Both the position numbers and the translations under genes were made by a program. A model generated the notes under the pieces. That model did not search any database, was not told where the DNA came from, and worked only from the letters and a program-made list of their open reading frames with translations. Shown here piece after piece: positions 1-7,987 of a DNA stretch of 64,000 bases (positions are counted from its first letter, which is position 1; each line of letters begins with the position of its first letter). This stretch comes from Chryseobacterium sp. OV279 (lineage in GTDB: Bacteria > Bacteroidota > Bacteroidia > Flavobacteriales > Weeksellaceae): positions 186,001 to 250,000 of the forward strand of contig NZ_FQUD01000003.1 of assembly GCF_900128945.1 (NCBI RefSeq), written 5' to 3'.

Positions 1-2
1 TA

Positions 3-1421
3 AGTATAGGTAGAGTTGGGCCCAGATTGGTGAGTTCAAAAGACGGAAGTCTGATCCTAGTCATGGACAGCCTTGGCGTTTGGCAGCTACTTGATGTAAA
101 AACATGGGAAAAGCAGGAGATTCAGAGCAAAGGATTGAAAAAACCTTATTTCAGTCAGGATTCAAAAACCATCTATTTTGAAAGTGATTCAGGGGTATGG
201 CTGTACTTTGTGGAATCGGGGAAGGTGGAAAGTCTTAGTACAGCCAGAGGAAAAAAGGTGCAGATCATTGGAGGTGAGCAAAAGTCATTGTGCACAGGAT
301 ATAATTTTTATCAGAGCTCGGTAAATGATAAAAAAGGCTTAGTCCTAAAAATTGAGGATGGGGAGAATGGAGTAGTTTCCTATGAGTTTCTTAAGAATGG
401 AAAAAGCAAATTAATGTATTTATCCTCCAATAATCTGAAATCAATAGTGTTTAGCAGGGACTTGACGAGAATGGCTGTTTTGGAAGAAAACTTTAACAGG
501 CCTCCCGGACTCTGGATGATAGAATCTACCAAACATGAAAAGAAACTTTTATTCGAGAGTGAATCATCGGATTGGAAAGCGGGATTACTCAGGCAACAGA
601 TTATTTCATATACAACTTCTTCAGGAACACCGTTAAAGGGGATTTTATATTACCCTGCCAATTTTAATTCCTTACAGGAATATTCTGTTATTGTTCATAT
701 TTATCAGAAGCAGTCTGATCAGGCTAAAAATTATCTACTGCCAAGATATGATGAGATAGGTTTTAATATCAGGACCTTAGTGGAAAGGGGATATTTTGTC
801 TATCTTCCGGATGTGGTGACTGAAAACGATTCTCCGGGAACCTCCGGTCTGGATGCAGTGGAGCGCTCTTTGGATGCTTTAAAGAAATATCCCTTGAAGC
901 TTAAAAGATTTGGGCTCATAGGACACTCGTTTGGCAGTTACTTAACAAATTTTATTGCCACTCATTCTAACCGTTTTTCAGCCTATATTTCCGGTTCTGG
1001 AGTAAGTGATCTGGTCAGTTCTTATTTTTCATATAACAGAAATTATTCCAGTCCTCATTATTGGCAGTTAGAAACCGGACAGTATGAAATGAAGAGTTCC
1101 TTTTTTGAGGATAATGAATTGTACATGAGGAACAATCCCATCCTGAATACAGATAGGGTAGGTGCTCCCATCTTATTGTGGACTGGCCTCAAGGATCAGA
1201 ACGTGGTGCCAGAACAGACTATGGAATTTTATATAGCCCTTAAAAGAAGTAATAAACAGGTAGTAGCATTATTGTACCGTAATGGGGGACATGATTTGGG
1301 AATCGGGACCAGGGAGAATAGAGATTTAAATCGGAGAATGATTGATTGGTGGGACTATTTTTTAAAAGATAAATCAGATATTGGATGGATAGATAAACAA
1401 ATGAAAAAGGATGCTCAGTAG
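3..1421 (+). CDS. S9 (prolyl oligopeptidase) family serine peptidase, 5' partial
   Basis: The frame is open from base 3, so the true start lies before the window; the TTG at 27 is not a convincing start. The N-terminal half has short repeats of the propeller kind seen in S9 peptidases. The C-terminal half is an alpha/beta hydrolase: a GHSFGSY nucleophile elbow (Ser codon at 927-929), an Asp in the TGLKDQNV segment and a His in the NGGHDLG segment form the expected triad. Such enzymes cut short peptides, usually in the periplasm or at the envelope. The gene converges on a cluster of small exported proteins. A hairpin overlaps its stop codon. Family is secure; the substrate is unknown. Confidence 0.85.
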   Translation, partial: SIGRVGPRLVSSKDGSLILVMDSLGVWQLLDVKTWEKQEIQSKGLKKPYFSQDSKTIYFESDSGVWLYFVESGKVESLSTARGKKVQIIGGEQKSLCTGYNFYQSSVNDKKGLVLKIEDGENGVVSYEFLKNGKSKLMYLSSNNLKSIVFSRDLTRMAVLEENFNRPPGLWMIESTKHEKKLLFESESSDWKAGLLRQQIISYTTSSGTPLKGILYYPANFNSLQEYSVIVHIYQKQSDQAKNYLLPRYDEIGFNIRTLVERGYFVYLPDVVTENDSPGTSGLDAVERSLDALKKYPLKLKRFGLIGHSFGSYLTNFIATHSNRFSAYISGSGVSDLVSSYFSYNRNYSSPHYWQLETGQYEMKSSFFEDNELYMRNNPILNTDRVGAPILLWTGLKDQNVVPEQTMEFYIALKRSNKQVVALLYRNGGHDLGIGTRENRDLNRRMIDWWDYFLKDKSDIGWIDKQMKKDAQ

Positions 1422-1433
1422 CATCCTCTTTCG
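1405..1433 (+). terminator. Hairpin terminator overlapping the S9 peptidase stop codon
   Basis: AGGATGCT (1408-1415) pairs with AGCATCCT (1420-1427) around a four-base loop. A-runs lie on the left and T-rich sequence on the right, so it can serve both the peptidase gene and the convergent minus-strand gene that ends at 1437. Confidence 0.6.
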
Positions 1434-1436
1434 TTG

Positions 1437-1697
1437 TTAAGGTTTAAATAAAACACTGCCACACTCGGTAGGGCTTATCGGAGCACGATGAAGAGGTGTT
1501 ACTCCGTCTGCCGTCCACCTGCAGACTACATTTTGAATGGTGCTGCATTCCTGTCCAACCTGTACGCAGAGTCCCGATTCGGGGTCCATACGATACGTTG
1601 GAATAACTGCACCTTTGGTGCTGTTTGCTGCTTTGGTTGCAAAAGCAACGCCTGTGCCCAGTAATACTAAAGCAGCAGGGATCATTAGCTTTTTCAT
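1437..1697 (-). CDS. DUF6520-like small exported protein
   Basis: An 86-residue protein with a clear signal peptide (MKKLMIPAALVLLGTGVAFA) followed by a short mature part with four cysteines, in the order GLCVQ, QECST, VVCRW and TECGS. Length, signal peptide and Cys spacing resemble the DUF6520 family of Bacteroidota, whose function is not known. It lies 23 bp after a MauE-type membrane protein on the same strand, a family linked to disulfide chemistry in the envelope, so two disulfides in the mature peptide are plausible. The family call is by pattern memory. Confidence 0.7.
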   Translation of the reverse strand: MKKLMIPAALVLLGTGVAFATKAANSTKGAVIPTYRMDPESGLCVQVGQECSTIQNVVCRWTADGVTPLHRAPISPTECGSVLFKP

Positions 1698-1720
1698 AAT
1701 AAAAAAATATAAAGTGATGC

Positions 1721-3214
1721 CTACTCTGTTGTAAGGTTTTCGGCTTCCCCTTTTAATGGTTTTCTAAATTCATATCTGAGTAATTGTTTTCCTGAAATGA
1801 TATACAGACCCTCAGGGGTTACGATGATATCTTCGACCTTTTGCTTTGGGAGATAAAAGCTTCCGATATATTCATTACGATCTATTCTGTAGATGTCTAC
1901 GGCCTTTCTTCCTTTACGTAGTCTGGCAGGTTCGAATTTTCCTGGCAAACCCGAAAGATTATAGACGTAGTTTCCGTAAAATGCGGAATTAATATTGACC
2001 CTTGTTGGTGGAGCATTCATGATATGAGTGCCATTGGAAAGTTGTGTGATATCCATCTGTGCTTTAGAAATAGGATCAATGGTTGACTGTCTTTTTACGC
2101 GGGGCAAACTATCATTAATCATGATAAGCTGGTTTCTGTAGAAATACGTGTATAGAAATTCTCCGGGATGCTGCTGGTTTTCGATCAGTTTGCCATCACA
2201 GTCAAAAATACCGTCGATCTGCTTTTCTAAAATTGTAGGAAACAGAGAGATATTGGTTTTCTGTCCGGTACGAAGTCGGGCGATGGTATACTCGTGCGTC
2301 CTACTGTCTTGGGTTCGAAGAATGAAGTTAGATGAATCTATTACCGCCAACTGGGAAAAGAAGGCATCGCCCTTGCTGATGGTTTTAGCGGAAGAATCGT
2401 TTAATGTACCCCGATAAATGACAGGCACAGTTCCGTCATAAAGATAATAATAAGGATGCTTAACTTTAATCTGTAAACTTTTGAAAGAATAATTTGATTG
2501 GTCCGGAATAATTTTGAATGATTCTGTTCGTCTTAGGCCGTAATCTATTTTTGTCAGAATTAAAGGCGTACTGCGACTTCCTAAGTATATTCCCTTATTA
2601 TCTTTACCGGCAAAATAATAATCACCGTGGTCAAGATCTGTCTTTTCATTTTCTATGATAAAATTTGGCAGAAACTTTCTTGTAAAATTATTTTCCTTTT
2701 TGATAATATGTTCGGATTGAAAAAAAAGAATGATCACCATTAAACACGATATGACTATTATAATAGCTGACGAAATAAAATATTTTATCTTCTTGGTCTG
2801 CCTATGTTTTTCAATGATAATAACAGAGATCAATGACAGAAAAATGCAGGCAGTATTAAATATCAGATGTTCGGTCCAACCCATTTTCTCCAAAATACCA
2901 CCGCAGGAACAGGGAACAAAATCACTGTAATTCAAAATAAGATAGATATAAATGGTAAAGGTCGTCATCATACCAAGTGAAGCATACAGCCCCACTAACC
3001 GAAGTTTTGGAATAAGCAAAAAACTAACAATGATGATCTCAGTGAGAATTACACTGTATGATATGAATCCTGCAAATGCGCTGAGCAGAGGGGATTGGGC
3101 AATTTGTACCTGAAAATTTTCAAAATCCAATACTTTGCTGATGCCTGCATAACAGAATAGCAGAACAAAGAAGTAGGCTATGAGTAAGGCTATGATGTAG
3201 GCAATATTTTTCAT
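1721..3214 (-). CDS. MauE/DoxX-type redox-associated membrane protein with extra C-terminal domain
   Basis: 497 residues. The first 170 carry about five membrane segments with a PCSCGG motif (Cys102, Cys104) in the loop after the third, the hallmark of MauE-type proteins thought to act in disulfide formation or reduction. Residues 180-497 are soluble, probably periplasmic, with repeated short strands like a six-bladed propeller of the kind in 6-bladed beta-propeller lipoproteins. This C-terminal extension is much longer than classic MauE (about 180 residues). Neighbours on the same strand are small Cys-containing exported proteins, which suggests they are its substrates or partners. Membrane topology is clear; the function of the propeller part is inference. 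Confidence 0.8.
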   Translation of the reverse strand: MKNIAYIIALLIAYFFVLLFCYAGISKVLDFENFQVQIAQSPLLSAFAGFISYSVILTEIIIVSFLLIPKLRLVGLYASLGMMTTFTIYIYLILNYSDFVPCSCGGILEKMGWTEHLIFNTACIFLSLISVIIIEKHRQTKKIKYFISSAIIIVISCLMVIILFFQSEHIIKKENNFTRKFLPNFIIENEKTDLDHGDYYFAGKDNKGIYLGSRSTPLILTKIDYGLRRTESFKIIPDQSNYSFKSLQIKVKHPYYYLYDGTVPVIYRGTLNDSSAKTISKGDAFFSQLAVIDSSNFILRTQDSRTHEYTIARLRTGQKTNISLFPTILEKQIDGIFDCDGKLIENQQHPGEFLYTYFYRNQLIMINDSLPRVKRQSTIDPISKAQMDITQLSNGTHIMNAPPTRVNINSAFYGNYVYNLSGLPGKFEPARLRKGRKAVDIYRIDRNEYIGSFYLPKQKVEDIIVTPEGLYIISGKQLLRYEFRKPLKGEAENLTTE

Positions 3215-3237
3215 AATAATAGGGGGTGTATGATGAT

Positions 3238-3408
3238 TTATCCTATCTGAATGAGTTTCCAGCTGACCTTTTTACCACAATAGTCTGGCATTTTGTTGCC
3301 TTTGGCAATGGGGCGGGTGGTTTTAAAACTCCCAATACTCTCCCATATGCCGCTGGCAGGACAGGGTAATCCGGTAGAACAGGTGATAATGGAAGTACAG
3401 GGAATCAT
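3238..3408 (-). CDS. Short Cys-rich peptide (56 residues), hypothetical
   Basis: An ORF below the usual 60-residue cut-off, starting with ATG at 3408 and ending with TAA at 3238-3240. An in-frame stop at 3412-3414 fixes the start. It begins MIPCTSIITCSTGLPCP and has four cysteines (residues 4, 10, 16, 44). No signal peptide is visible, which is odd beside exported neighbours. It starts 3 nt after the lipoprotein gene stop and ends 23 nt before the MauE-type gene start, so all are likely one transcript. The tight packing and Cys content support a real gene; no family was recognised. Confidence 0.6.
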   Translation of the reverse strand: MIPCTSIITCSTGLPCPASGIWESIGSFKTTRPIAKGNKMPDYCGKKVSWKLIQIG

Positions 3409-3411
3409 TTT

Positions 3412-3633
3412 TTATGGATTAAGCTTGATTGGGTTATAAAGCCGCCAGTCCTGTCCGTCCTTTATAGGGGGATCTTTTTCCTGATCGGTGGTATCCGTTT
3501 TTGAGCTTTTCTCCATGTGATATGGGCTCAAAGGAATTGGGTCTTTTTTATCTTCTTCAATGCTGTCCGTCTGACGACAGCTTAATGATGTTAGCAGGAT
3601 TACACTGCTGATGATGGGAATGAACTTTTTCAT
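3412..3633 (-). CDS. Small lipoprotein, hypothetical
   Basis: The ATG at 3633 is preferred over the one at 3687 because it gives a proper lipoprotein signal (MKKFIPIISSVILLTSLSC, Cys at residue 19) and a 73-residue product. The mature part is short, polar and rich in Lys, Asp and Pro, with no recognised domain. It is the first gene of the minus-strand run lipoprotein, Cys-rich peptide, MauE-type protein, DUF6520-like protein. Its role may be as an envelope-anchored partner of that cluster; this is inference only. Confidence 0.65.
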   Translation of the reverse strand: MKKFIPIISSVILLTSLSCRQTDSIEEDKKDPIPLSPYHMEKSSKTDTTDQEKDPPIKDGQDWRLYNPIKLNP

Positions 3634-3912
3634 GATTGTTTTTTTAAAGATTAAAAGTTTTCCCGGCCGGGATCTGATTGAATTCATATTCCAAAATTAT
3701 CTCAGTTAAAGACATGAAAAAACTGATCTGTGGCAGGCTTTAAAAATTAAGACGTCCCAATTTTTAAATTTTGACAGATATATTTCCCGAAAGACCTATC
3801 TGTTGAGTGCAAAATCTTCAATAAGAGATGAAAATCCTAAAAAGAGTTTTTATTTCACATATTATTGATATAAAATGTTTAAATTTGGAAGTCATGTTTA
3901 TAATATTTTTTT

Positions 3913-5619
3913 ATGACAGCTGCTCGATTTTTTTTATTTGCTCTTTTGATTTATTTTGTGAATTTTTTTCCGCAGTCGGGGAACAAGAGTTATCTAGATA
4001 TCAGAAGTCAGTATGAAAATCTGGAGAAAAATAATTCGAGTGCCTTACCGGGAGTAAAGCAGTATATTACGAAAGCCAAAAAGGAAAAGGAGTATTCCCG
4101 TCTGGTTCAGGGCTATAAAGATGCTGTCTTTTTTTCACCTTCGAATCAGCATAAGATGCTGTATGCGGACAGCACCATTCTGGCGGCGCTGAAATCAGAA
4201 GACAAAGATCTAATAAGCATGGCCTATCTTGGCAAAGGGATTATTTATTATTTCAACTTCAAGAAATTTGAGCCTGCCCTGGATGAATATCTCAAAGCCT
4301 ATCAATATGCCCAGAATACCAGCGATGATTATCTCAGATATAAGGTGAAGTACCATCTTGGGGTTGTTAAAAGCTATCTGGGGTATTATCAGGACGCGTT
4401 GGAACTGTTTAACGACTGCAACCACTTCTTTGAAACAAAATCCAAAGAACAACTCCACCCTAATGAAATTTATAATAATACAAGGGGATATTATAACACC
4501 CTGCATCAGATGATTGTATGTTATCGGAATCTAAAACAATTTAAAGTTTCGGATAGTCTGGTGAATGTGGCGCTCTCCAGAACATATGATATGAATGAAT
4601 TTTCTTTGGAGCGTGGATATTTTTTTAAATGCAAAGGGCTTTTAGAATACAATCATAAAAATTATAAAGCAGCCATATCTGATCTGGGGCAATCGCTGGA
4701 TCCGATTTTGAAGGCGAAAGATTTTGCCTGGGCCTCTGTGGTATACTATTACCTGGGAAAAAGCTACAGTGGTTTTGATGAAGCCAAAGGTCTGAAATAT
4801 CTGATGAAGGTGGATTCAATTTTTAATACCCATCATTTCATATTACCTGAAGTTAGGGCAAGTTATGAAGATCTGATCAAGAGCAGTAAAAAAGAGAAAA
4901 GTTTGGAAAAGGAGCTGTACTACACCAAACAGCTGCTAAAAGTTGACAGTGTCTTAGTTAGGGATTTTAGTTATTTGTCTCCCCGGATTCATAAAGAATA
5001 TGACACCAGATTACTCATTGATAAGAAAGATCAGCTTGAAAGGAAAAGTAAGGGAAGATTGATTTCAATGATTGTATGTATTGCTTTGGCTTTATTTTTC
5101 TTAGGAATGTTCATTTTCCGATATTATAGGGAGCAAAAGGTGCAGCGGAAATATACTGAGCTTCAATACAAATTAAGTGAACAAGGATTGAAAGTTCGGG
5201 AAAAGAATGAAAAGCTGAAAGCGGAAGGCGAGCAGAGGAAAAGTGTCCTTACTGCTGAACAGATCCAGGATTTATCATCTAAACTTAGCCTGTTTGAAAG
5301 CAATAAGGGGTTTGTCAAAAAAGGGCTGACCCAAAATAAGCTCGCCTTGCAGTTAAATACCAATACGTCGTATTTATCTAGCTATATCAATGAACAAAAG
5401 AAAATGAATTTTAACCGGTATATAGGGGAGCTTCGAATTTCATATATTACCCAGCTTTTAAATTCCAATAGAAAATACCTGAACTATACCATTGAAGCGC
5501 TGGCAGAAGAATGTGGGATTTCTTCGAGACAAAATTTTTCAGATCTTTTTTATGAAATCAATGGAATCAGACCAAAGGATTTTATCAGGAAAAGAAAAGA
5601 AGAACTGGAAGAAAACTGA
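3913..5619 (+). CDS. Membrane-anchored TPR / AraC-family transcriptional regulator
   Basis: 568 residues. An N-terminal hydrophobic stretch acts as signal or anchor, residues about 40-370 are helical repeats with TPR character, a membrane segment lies near 380-402 (LISMIVCIALALFFLG), a short coiled coil follows, and an AraC-type HTH domain occupies about 460-560. This layout senses in the periplasm and binds DNA inside, as in many Flavobacteriia regulators. It is divergent from the lipoprotein/MauE cluster, with 279 bp between starts, so it is the natural candidate regulator. The overlapping upstream ATG at 3828 is in another frame and was ignored. Confidence 0.85.
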   Translation: MTAARFFLFALLIYFVNFFPQSGNKSYLDIRSQYENLEKNNSSALPGVKQYITKAKKEKEYSRLVQGYKDAVFFSPSNQHKMLYADSTILAALKSEDKDLISMAYLGKGIIYYFNFKKFEPALDEYLKAYQYAQNTSDDYLRYKVKYHLGVVKSYLGYYQDALELFNDCNHFFETKSKEQLHPNEIYNNTRGYYNTLHQMIVCYRNLKQFKVSDSLVNVALSRTYDMNEFSLERGYFFKCKGLLEYNHKNYKAAISDLGQSLDPILKAKDFAWASVVYYYLGKSYSGFDEAKGLKYLMKVDSIFNTHHFILPEVRASYEDLIKSSKKEKSLEKELYYTKQLLKVDSVLVRDFSYLSPRIHKEYDTRLLIDKKDQLERKSKGRLISMIVCIALALFFLGMFIFRYYREQKVQRKYTELQYKLSEQGLKVREKNEKLKAEGEQRKSVLTAEQIQDLSSKLSLFESNKGFVKKGLTQNKLALQLNTNTSYLSSYINEQKKMNFNRYIGELRISYITQLLNSNRKYLNYTIEALAEECGISSRQNFSDLFYEINGIRPKDFIRKRKEELEEN

Positions 5620-5953
5620 TTTTACTGTCTGTCAATTTAAATATCTGTAAAGACTTTTCTTGCAGGCCTGAAGAAGTACTTTTGTTCTATTTACATAATA
5701 GTTTATTTTTCCATATGCTAGATTACAATCAGGAATACAAAAGCCTCCCGGGGCACGAGAGGCAAAGTGTAAATTTTTAGAAGTATGAAAGTATTCAAGT
5801 ATATAAATGTAAAAAGAGTTTTAAATAAGAGTTTATGATTCAAGTCATAAACTGAAATTCTGCAGGTCTTTCCGAAAATAAAACTACGAGTTCGGTAGAA
5901 AACGGATGTTTCTCTCTGATATTTTAAATCTTTGTAATTTTCTAAGAAAAGAC
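5620..5953. other. Intergenic region before rteC
   Basis: 334 bp between the AraC-type gene and the preferred RteC start. A weak GC-rich hairpin, GCCTC...GAGGC, lies at 5742-5763. No gene was seen; the open frames here are short and do not look coding. Confidence 0.5.
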
Positions 5954-6802
5954 ATGGTAACAAAGACATTTTTTAGAAATCTATCTGTACTCCGGCAAGA
6001 TGTAGAACAGCAGATTGTAATAGTAACAAATCAATATGATGATATTATGACATCATCTGAGATCATACTCCTGATACTTGATGAAAGTATAAGGAAACTT
6101 AAAAAGCTGGTCAAGAATTTTACCTTTGAATCTGTTGCTGATGAGGTTTATTTTTTTAAAGATCATAAGCCCTACTTTATTTCCAGGTATATCTATTATT
6201 CCAAAGTATTGAATACCGAGACCTCCAAACCGGTAGCGGGCGATAAAGCATTGAGAAAATTTTATCAGGCAGAACTGTTAAAACTCAGGAGGTATTATTC
6301 TGATCAGGCTGATTTTTACAATTACTGCCGAAGAAAAGCGACTTATCTGGATCATAAGTATTTTACCAGAAAATCATACGATTTAAAGATGAAACTTTCC
6401 TCAAGCATATACAACCTTGATGAAGATTTTACAACCTCTCATGACCATAAAATAGCTGTAATACAGGCTAATGAGCTGCTGGAAGATTACCTGATAAAAT
6501 CAATCCGCAATATCGGGCAGGAAACAGTGGTAAATAGCGGGGAAGTAGGAAAATTAATATGGACATCTTCAAAAGTGTCACTGATAGAGCTGATGTATGC
6601 ACTTCACAGGACGGGTTGTTTTAATGGGGGTAATGTTGATTTCAGTGAAGTCGTAAGATTTACAGAACGATCATTAGAAATTGATTTAGGCAATTTTTAC
6701 AAGACCATTGGTGAAATTAAAAGCAGAAAATATACTAAAACTAAATTTTTGGAGCTATTGAAAGAAAGCCTTGAGAAGGCTTTAACGGAAGGAGAAGATT
6801 AA
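5954..6802 (+). CDS. rteC: RteC-domain protein
   Basis: About 282 residues from the ATG at 5954; an ATG at 5906 would add 16 residues. The body, with SRYIYYSKVLN, FYNYCRRKATYLDHKYF and a C-terminal SKVSLIELMYALHRTGCFN segment, matches the RteC family. In Bacteroides conjugative transposons RteC activates excision and transfer genes; in Chryseobacterium similar genes occur in genomic islands, often next to a MerR-like HTH gene, as here at 7506. No relaxase or Tra gene is present in the window, so this may be a leftover of a mobile element. Family call is strong; start choice moderate. Confidence 0.85.
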   Translation: MVTKTFFRNLSVLRQDVEQQIVIVTNQYDDIMTSSEIILLILDESIRKLKKLVKNFTFESVADEVYFFKDHKPYFISRYIYYSKVLNTETSKPVAGDKALRKFYQAELLKLRRYYSDQADFYNYCRRKATYLDHKYFTRKSYDLKMKLSSSIYNLDEDFTTSHDHKIAVIQANELLEDYLIKSIRNIGQETVVNSGEVGKLIWTSSKVSLIELMYALHRTGCFNGGNVDFSEVVRFTERSLEIDLGNFYKTIGEIKSRKYTKTKFLELLKESLEKALTEGED

Positions 6803-6913
6803 TACCGTATCCCCTTTCAATTTTTTACCGTCAAAGCGGGCTGAGATTTGCAACAGCTGTTTCATAAAAATGCGACACTTACTTTTAAATTATTCACACT
6901 TATTAATTGAAGG

Positions 6914-6944
6914 TTTGTTTTGATCAAAAACTCATTCATTTTTG
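6914..6944 (+). promoter_or_regulatory. Bacteroidota-type promoter for the leader peptide at 6982
   Basis: TTTG (6914-6917), 19 nt, then CATTTTTG (6937-6944), one base off the -7 consensus TAnnTTTG. The predicted transcription start is close to 6951, about 30 nt before the peptide ATG. Confidence 0.5.
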
Positions 6945-6981
6945 TATAGCAGAAAACAAAATAACTTAACCATATATGATT

Positions 6982-7158
6982 ATGAAAAATCTAAAAAAAC
7001 TTTCAAGACAAGATCTAAAGAATGTAAAAGGAGCATTAAATGCTATTTTACCTTTACAAATAGGATGTGTAGTAAGATGTGTATGCACCAGCACTGTTGA
7101 CGGATCTCCGTTTATTGGAATATGTGATTCAAGAACTGGACTTTGCTGCTCTGCCTGA
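6982..7158 (+). CDS. Bacteriocin-like leader peptide (MKNLKK type)
   Basis: 58 residues from the second ATG; the ATG at 6976 adds two residues. The leader MKNLKKLSRQDLKNVKGA is the Chryseobacterium form of a double-Gly-like leader, here ending Gly-Ala instead of Gly-Gly. The core part contains seven cysteines, including a CVVRCVC cluster and a C-terminal CCSA. Such peptides are thought to be cleaved and exported by C39-peptidase ABC transporters, but no such exporter, radical SAM or other modifying gene is near. It sits alone between rteC and an HTH gene, with its own promoter and a terminator at 7232. Two relatives lie at 36449-36767. Confidence 0.8.
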   Translation: MKNLKKLSRQDLKNVKGALNAILPLQIGCVVRCVCTSTVDGSPFIGICDSRTGLCCSA

Positions 7159-7231
7159 TTTTTTGGTTCTGGAGAATAATTGCCGATTTTGACAAGGATA
7201 GCAGTTTGACATTTTTACCAACTTCAAATTT

Positions 7232-7259
7232 AAAAAGCCTTCCCTATAGGAAGGCTTTA
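7232..7259. terminator. Bidirectional hairpin terminator
   Basis: AAAGCCTTCC (7234-7243) pairs perfectly with GGAAGGCTTT (7249-7258) with a five-base loop. It follows the leader peptide gene by about 75 bp. The rest of 7159-7505 holds no gene. Confidence 0.7.
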
Positions 7260-7428
7260 GCGTATCTGAAAATCAGTATATCTGTTTGATTGTTTGAATA
7301 TGTCTTAGCTTTATTATTCATTGCTTGATTGAGTATATGATGTCCCGTTTTAACCTTAAGATCAATTGGAATCCCGTTGAGATAATTTTTAAAAGTGTAA
7401 TATTGATGGTATTCGGAGAAGAATCGTA

Positions 7429-7451
7429 CGGTAGTACCGATGGGCTACCGA
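7429..7451. promoter_or_regulatory. Possible operator before the HTH gene
   Basis: A perfect 11-bp palindrome CGGTAGTACCG (7429-7439) is followed by another TACCGA, giving direct TACCGA repeats 11 bp apart (7435 and 7446), one helical turn. It lies 55 bp before the HTH gene start and could be its own binding site. Confidence 0.4.
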
Positions 7452-7505
7452 AGGAAATTCATGGTATTTGCTAAACTTTGTAAGAGCCATTAAAACAAAA
7501 GTATT

Positions 7506-7808
7506 ATGAATATTGATAGAATAGAATTCATTTCCTGGATGGAAAGAATTATGACAAGATTTGACATTCTTAGTGAGAAGTTAAAAGAGAATAAAAACGA
7601 GTTAAACAGTATTGATGGAGAGCAGCTGCTGGATAATCAGGATGTTTTACAGCTGCTTAAAATAAGTTCAAGATCCCTGCAGCGCTACCGTTCTGATAAA
7701 AAATTACCTTACTATACCATCAGTGGTAAGCTGTATTATAAACTCTCTGATGTCCATCAGCTCATCAGAGACAGCTTTAGTGCAGGATGCCGAAGATCCT
7801 ATCAGTAA
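7506..7808 (+). CDS. MerR-like (HTH_17) helix-turn-helix protein, excisionase-like
   Basis: 100 residues. An N-terminal amphipathic helix rich in Lys and Glu precedes a small winged HTH domain (about residues 42-90: LLDNQDVLQLLKISSRSLQRY...LPYYTISGKLYYKLSDV), typical of the HTH_17 proteins of Bacteroidota mobile elements, which act as excisionase or transcription factors. It pairs with rteC 700 bp upstream, an arrangement common in this group. A decayed gene of the same type lies at 25020-25206. Domain call is secure; the exact role is inferred. Confidence 0.8.
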   Translation: MNIDRIEFISWMERIMTRFDILSEKLKENKNELNSIDGEQLLDNQDVLQLLKISSRSLQRYRSDKKLPYYTISGKLYYKLSDVHQLIRDSFSAGCRRSYQ

Positions 7809-7987
7809 GCATCCTCGTCTGAACAGAAATGTGAACCTATACAATTGAAATTTTTGAGGTTTATTATTGTCAAGAGGATGCTGTCATTCATCTGTTTTAA
7901 ACAAGAGAAGCAATGTTGTCTTGTATAATTCATTTTTATTAACCATTATTATAGGTATTGAGCCCATCTTTTTTTTATGAGCTGAAA

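Noticed and set aside
1437-7158. Possibility that the Cys-rich peptides form a lanthipeptide or sactipeptide cluster
   Set aside because: No lanthionine synthetase, radical SAM, YcaO or C39 exporter gene is present nearby.
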